Assembly (NCBI RefSeq): GCF_900083545.1
Contig: NZ_LT559262.1
Location: 3,274,324-3,338,323, forward strand
Length of the DNA stretch: 64,000 nt
Direction: 5' to 3'
Source: Alistipes provencensis
GTDB taxonomy: Bacteria; Bacteroidota; Bacteroidia; Bacteroidales; Rikenellaceae
Positions 60,801 through 64,000 of this stretch are shown piece by piece (positions within the stretch are counted from its first letter, which is position 1; each line of letters opens with the position of its first letter). The notes beneath the pieces were generated by a model, which ran no database searches, was not told where the DNA came from, and saw only the letters and a list, made by a program, of their open reading frames with translations. The position numbers were made by a program, and so were the translations under genes.

Positions 60801-61432
60801 TGCGCTTCGCCGACCTCGACGGCGACAACGTCATCTCCGAGGGTTCGGGAACCGTGGACGATCCGGGCGACAAGCGCATCATCGGCAACTCGCTGCCGCG
60901 CTACAACTACTCGTTCCGCGTGGGATTCAACTGGATGGGCTTCGACGTGTCGGCCTTCTTCCAAGGCATCGGACGCCGCGACTGGTATCCGGCCGCCGGG
61001 CAGGCCTCCTACGATTTCTGGGGTCCCTACGCCTTCCCGCCCACCTCGTTCATCCACAAGGATTTCTATTCGGAATGCTGGTCGGAGGACAACCGCAACG
61101 CCTACTTCCCCCGTCCGCGCGGATACAACGCCTATTCGGGCGGTTCGCTGGGCGAGAAGAACGACCGCTACATCCAGAACCTCGCCTACCTGCGCCTGAA
61201 AAACCTCACGGTCGGCTACACCGTGCCGCAGAAACTCACGCGCAAGATCGGCATCGACCGCGCCCGCGTCTATTTCTCGGGCGAGAACCTCTGCTACTGG
61301 TCGCCGCTGAAAAGGCACAACAAAACCATCGACCCCGAACTGGCCGGATCGTCGAGCACCAGCAAGGGGGACTCCGGAACAGGATACGCCTATCCCAAGA
61401 CCCTCTCGGTAGGCGTCGACATCAGCTTCTAA
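57866..61432 (+). CDS. SusC/RagA TonB-dependent receptor with STN domain (second locus)
   Basis: The 1188-residue outer-membrane transporter has a signal peptide to about residue 32, an STN domain (about 37-105: INLELKNVTVQEAIATLNRT), a CarboxypepD_reg domain (about 124-200: VHGRVTDVKGQPIIAATVAV), the TonB box MDEVVVVGYGTQ, a plug (SVSVLKDASSCAIYGAKASA) and a long barrel ending in VGVDISF. The STN domain fits control through the adjacent FecR/sigma pair. A G9 tract (58420-58428) lies between the CarboxypepD_reg domain and the TonB box. SusD follows 19 bp downstream. Confidence 0.95.
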   Translation: MGNDYNRRGTRFARLLYPVILCMLLSPAAVFAQAKRINLELKNVTVQEAIATLNRTENYSIIVSSDEVDLTKRISVSARNATIREVLDQVFAGQEVTCTIDGQRISVTKKQPAPTTKTAADRNSVHGRVTDVKGQPIIAATVAVEGTQKGTLTGVDGDFELTDMKFPAKLNVSYLGYISQIVEVKGGGNPPLEIVLKESDNLMDEVVVVGYGTQRRANLSGAVATISGKDLNARPVVSAANALQGADPSVNITFGTGSPESSYAINIRGSISLNSGSPLVLADGVEVSLSQINPNDIESVSVLKDASSCAIYGAKASAGVVLITTKAGKKGERARVSYNGRFGWASNTTSTDFIDTGYDHVRIVNQFMNDSSDGTMNIFRYTEENGGLQKLYDRRNDRTEHPDRPWVEVGDDGKYYYYGNFDWYGYFYNRVRSQQEHNLSLSGGTDKVTYYASGRFYQQYGMFNINKDKYTDYAFRTKVSAQMTPWLKYSNNISFDTSGYKYGGHSDYEGTINALQSNICAAFLPYNPDGSIVQYVNQLGKNSPIGAGRGGQMTADRSKNSKENRYLTLSNQFDITIAKKLVLTAAYDYRQRDRLYKYRNNTFEYSRQEGVMETFTSGSVENSYREVHYGYKGHNVNIYGTYENSWGGHHFKATAGGQYEDYRSTSLDVKQTDLSSDNIDSFTVATGPITLSQSISAYRTLGFFGRVNYDYEGRYIFEASARGDGSSRFEPDHRWGFFPSASAAWRISEESFFEPVRDVMSNLKLRLSVGSLGNQQVSNYAYIEQISTDNQMTYTFDGLEKAYYANVSDPLSSGLTWETVTTYDVGLDVGLLNGRLNFTGDYYIRDTKDMLTTSLTLPDVFGAKTPKANCADLRTKGWEITLSWQDEFQLAGSPFSYNVSASVGDYITKITKYHNPDRLISDHYVGKRLGEIWGYHVDGLFKTDREAAEYQAAIDDKAVNNRVYQCKGPAGNYLRAGDVRFADLDGDNVISEGSGTVDDPGDKRIIGNSLPRYNYSFRVGFNWMGFDVSAFFQGIGRRDWYPAAGQASYDFWGPYAFPPTSFIHKDFYSECWSEDNRNAYFPRPRGYNAYSGGSLGEKNDRYIQNLAYLRLKNLTVGYTVPQKLTRKIGIDRARVYFSGENLCYWSPLKRHNKTIDPELAGSSSTSKGDSGTGYAYPKTLSVGVDISF
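58420..58428 (+). repeat. Nine-nt G homopolymer inside the second-locus SusC
   Basis: Nine G encoding K-G-G-G at about codons 185-188, just before the TonB box. The frame is open at this length; a one-base slip would stop translation before the plug. Confidence 0.85.
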
Positions 61433-61451
61433 CGCATAAAGAGAACGACAG

Positions 61452-63206
61452 ATGAAAACACTGCACAAAATACTGGCAACCCTGCTGCTGGGAGCGGCAT
61501 GCTCCGGATGCGACCTGACCCTCATCCCCGAAGATACGGTCACCCCGCAGACCTATTTCCAGTCGGAGGTGGACCTCCGCCTGTGGACCAACCAGTTCTA
61601 CACGCTGCTCGACTCGCCCGACAGCGCTTCGGGGCTCAACGCCGATGACATGGTGGACAAGAGCATGGGCGACGTGATATCGGGGACCCGCATGGCCTCC
61701 GACGAAAGCGGCTGGACATGGACCTCCCTGCGCAAGATCAACTATTACCTGCAAAACTCGCACAACTGCACCGACGAGGCGGCCCGCACCAAATACGACG
61801 GCGTGGCCTACTTCTTCCGCGCCTATTTCTACTATGTGAAGGTGCGCCGCTACGGCGACGTGCCGTGGTACGACACGGTGATCGGCTCCGAGGAGGAGGA
61901 CCTGCTGAAAAAGCCCCGCGAGGACCGCGGCGTCATCATGGACCATGTGATGTCCGATCTCGACAACGCGATCGAGATGCTTCCCCGCGACAAGGACGTG
62001 GCCCGCGTGACCCGCTGGGCAGCGCTGGCCTTCAAGTCGCGCGCCGCGCTCTACGAAGGCACATGGCGCAAATACCGCAACCTCCCCGACGCCGACAAAT
62101 ACCTCCAGCAGGCGGCCGACGCCGCGGCGACATTCATCACCGAGAGCGGATACTCGCTCTACAAGGAGGGTGCGGAGCCTTACCGCGACCTGTTTTGCAG
62201 CGACAATGCCAAGCCGGGCGAAGTCATTCTGGCCCGCCTCTACAATTTCGAGGGGCTGAACCTCGCCCACAGCGTACAGTTCAACATCCGCAATGCGGCG
62301 GCAGGCTTCACGCGCCGTTTCATGAACCACTACCTGATGGCCGACGGTTCGCGTTTCACCGGAAAAACGGGACACGAAACGATGTTCTATACCGAGGAGA
62401 CCGCAGGCCGCGATCCGCGCATGGCGCAGACGGTGCTCTGTCCGGGCTACATCGCCAAGGGCGAAAGCACGGCCACACCGAACGACATGACCTCGATGAC
62501 GGGTTACGAACCGATCAAGTTCGTCTCGACGGCCGCCCATAGCGGCGCCTCGAAAGGCACGGCGGACTGGCCGCTGCTGCGCGCCGCGGAGGTGTATCTC
62601 AACTATGCCGAAGCCAAAGCCGAGCTGGGTACGCTGACGCAGGACGACCTGACCGTGTCGGTCGACAAGATCCGCGAACGCGCCGGCATGGGCAGTCTCG
62701 ACATGGCGGCGGCCAACGCCGACCCCGATCCGTTCCTTATGGCCTGCTACCCCAACGTCACGAAGAGCGACAACACGGGCGTGATCCTCGAAATCCGCCG
62801 TGAACGCACCGTGGAGATGGTCATGGAAGGCCAGCGTATGTGGGACATGTTCCGCTGGAAGGAGGGCGCGCAACTGGTCAACGAGACGGCACCCTACCAC
62901 GGCATCTATTTCCCCGGTCCGGGCCTTTACGACATGGACGGCGACGGCAAGAACGATCTGGAACTCTACGCCACGCAGCAGACCAGCACCCCGGCCGACG
63001 GACTGACGGTGCTGAAAATCGGTTCGGACATCGTCCTCTCCGAAGCCGCCGACAACCGCGGTTACGTCGTGGCTTGGAGCGCCCTGAAATACACATGGAA
63101 CGAGGAGCGCGACTATCTGTGGCCCATTCCGGCCGACCAGCGCGTACTGACGGGCGGACTGCTGACCCAGAATCCCGGATGGACCGACAGCACCAATTTC
63201 GACTGA
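61452..63206 (+). CDS. SusD/RagB-family surface lipoprotein (second locus)
   Basis: The 584-residue lipoprotein (LLGAACSGCDLTLIPED) has SusD features: TPQTYFQSEVDLRLWTNQFY at the N terminus, YFFRAYFYYVKVRRYGDVPW in the TPR-like core and EIRRERTVEMVMEGQRMWDM in the C-terminal domain. It caps the SusC barrel encoded just upstream. The RRYGDVPW and RRERTVE..EG.R..D segments are those typical of SusD proteins in glycan-type loci, which differ from the two SusD proteins of the 16-gene operon. Confidence 0.94.
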   Translation: MKTLHKILATLLLGAACSGCDLTLIPEDTVTPQTYFQSEVDLRLWTNQFYTLLDSPDSASGLNADDMVDKSMGDVISGTRMASDESGWTWTSLRKINYYLQNSHNCTDEAARTKYDGVAYFFRAYFYYVKVRRYGDVPWYDTVIGSEEEDLLKKPREDRGVIMDHVMSDLDNAIEMLPRDKDVARVTRWAALAFKSRAALYEGTWRKYRNLPDADKYLQQAADAAATFITESGYSLYKEGAEPYRDLFCSDNAKPGEVILARLYNFEGLNLAHSVQFNIRNAAAGFTRRFMNHYLMADGSRFTGKTGHETMFYTEETAGRDPRMAQTVLCPGYIAKGESTATPNDMTSMTGYEPIKFVSTAAHSGASKGTADWPLLRAAEVYLNYAEAKAELGTLTQDDLTVSVDKIRERAGMGSLDMAAANADPDPFLMACYPNVTKSDNTGVILEIRRERTVEMVMEGQRMWDMFRWKEGAQLVNETAPYHGIYFPGPGLYDMDGDGKNDLELYATQQTSTPADGLTVLKIGSDIVLSEAADNRGYVVAWSALKYTWNEERDYLWPIPADQRVLTGGLLTQNPGWTDSTNFD

Positions 63207-63238
63207 TGCTTTTTGCAACCCGATAAAACCAAACGGCA

Positions 63239-64000
63239 ATGAAACGAACCATGATAACAACGCTTCTGGCATCGGTCCTCCTCTTCGCGGGCGGATGCAG
63301 CGACAACTTCGACGACTCCGCGCTGTGGAAAGGCGTCGACGAGATATACAACCAGCTCACCGAACTCGAAAAACAGGCCGACGAACTCAACGGTCAGGTC
63401 CGGCTGCTCGCGGCCGTCGTCAACGGCGGGGTCATAACCTCGATCACGCAGGACGCCGAAGGCAACGACGTCGTCCGCTTCAAGGGCTCCGACAACGTCG
63501 AACACAGCGTCACCGTCGCCACGAAGGACGACGTGAACACGGCGCCGATCCTCGGCACGAAGGAGGAGAACGGCGTGCTCTACTGGACGACCACCGCCGG
63601 CGGCAAGACCGACTTCCTGAAAGACACCGACGGGTCGAAGATACCCGTCGCCGGACGCACACCCGAAGTGGCCGTCGACAAGGAGGGTTACTGGACCGTC
63701 AACGGCCGGCGGCTGACCGACGCGGCGGGCGCCCCGCTGAAAGCCGAGGGCAAGGAGCGATCGCTCATCACAGGCGTCTCGCGCGACGCCAACGGCAACG
63801 CGGTCTTCACGCTGGGCGACGGCTCGACGGTATCGGCTCCGGTGTTCGACGCCTTCAACATCGTCTTCAAGGTAGGCGACACGGTACTCGGGGACGAATA
63901 CGTCGTCGAGGACGTTTCGCAGCCGCTCACGATCGCCTACGAGATCACGGGCGAGAAGGCCGGCGAGACGATCCTCAGAATCATGCGTGCCGAGAAGCTC
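63239..64000 (+). CDS. DUF4988-like lipoprotein, N-terminal part
   Basis: The first 254 residues are in the window; the gene continues beyond it. A lipoprotein signal (LLASVLLFAGGCSDN) is followed by a short coiled coil (VDEIYNQLTELEKQADELNG) and then repeated beta-rich units of the type GNDVVRFKGSDNVEHSV, KEGYWTVNGRRLTDAAG and NGNAVFTLGDGSTVSAP. This matches the DUF4988 architecture, found on surface lipoproteins of SusCD loci, often with a C-terminal binding or enzyme domain. Gap to SusD is 32 bp, same operon. Confidence 0.8.
   Translation, partial: MKRTMITTLLASVLLFAGGCSDNFDDSALWKGVDEIYNQLTELEKQADELNGQVRLLAAVVNGGVITSITQDAEGNDVVRFKGSDNVEHSVTVATKDDVNTAPILGTKEENGVLYWTTTAGGKTDFLKDTDGSKIPVAGRTPEVAVDKEGYWTVNGRRLTDAAGAPLKAEGKERSLITGVSRDANGNAVFTLGDGSTVSAPVFDAFNIVFKVGDTVLGDEYVVEDVSQPLTIAYEITGEKAGETILRIMRAEKL

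Overview
The window looks like a chromosomal segment of a gut Bacteroidota bacterium, most likely Alistipes or a close relative. Four things point that way: many SusC/SusD pairs, FecR/ECF-sigma regulators, promoters of the TAnnTTTG (-7) type, and a backbone that is GC-rich by eye with AT-rich spacers. The genus is an inference from gene content and composition; no rRNA is present to test it. I saw no CRISPR array and no intact insertion sequence.

Layout. (1) At 1-202 is the start of an Fsr-like MFS pump on the minus strand. It overlaps (ATGA) an 18-codon orphan tail of a BASS-type transporter (199-252). (2) At 245-2260 is an AT-rich graveyard of mobile-element genes: a PRTRC ThiF remnant, an AAA ATPase with its Walker A region deleted, a permease remnant and a truncated tyrosine recombinase. 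(3) At 2264-9347 is a minus-strand metal-efflux operon: a CusA-like pump fused to a TolC domain, a CusB-like adaptor, a LytS-type kinase and a LytTR regulator. (4) At 9746-33595 is a 16-gene minus-strand operon that starts with an ECF sigma factor and FecR. It continues through two SusC/SusD pairs, a DUF4843 and a PKD-like lipoprotein, an ABC ATPase with two permease/DUF4857-like pairs, and ends with a complete RND adaptor-pump-TolC set and a terminator. (5) At 34233-35150 is the intact BASS transporter, whose last codons are AT-rich and foreign-looking.

Items 1 and 5 fit together. The BASS gene appears to have been split by an insertion of about 34 kb bounded by an 8-bp direct repeat (TTTTGCCA at 245-252 and 34288-34295). 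The native 3' end was left next to fsr, and a replacement 3' end is supplied by the element. The two operons in 3 and 4 would then be the cargo of a decayed integrative element. The 16-gene operon is the best candidate for an undescribed system: surface-receptor uptake joined to ABC and RND export under one cell-surface-signalling switch.

The right half (35 kb onward) is ordinary chromosome: a symporter-amidase-YqeY-BASS operon, MscL, a serine-type sulfatase, an ion channel with an odd filter, tRNA-Met, a CE7-type esterase, a lipoprotein peptide deformylase, PoxB, a biotin-dependent carboxyltransferase, an AI-2E family transporter, an Oar-like TonB receptor, a HAD phosphatase and a multi-pass membrane protein. 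At the right edge a second ECF/FecR/SusC/SusD locus begins. Three of the four large receptor genes carry an in-frame 9-nt G/C homopolymer, so receptor phase variation is worth testing.
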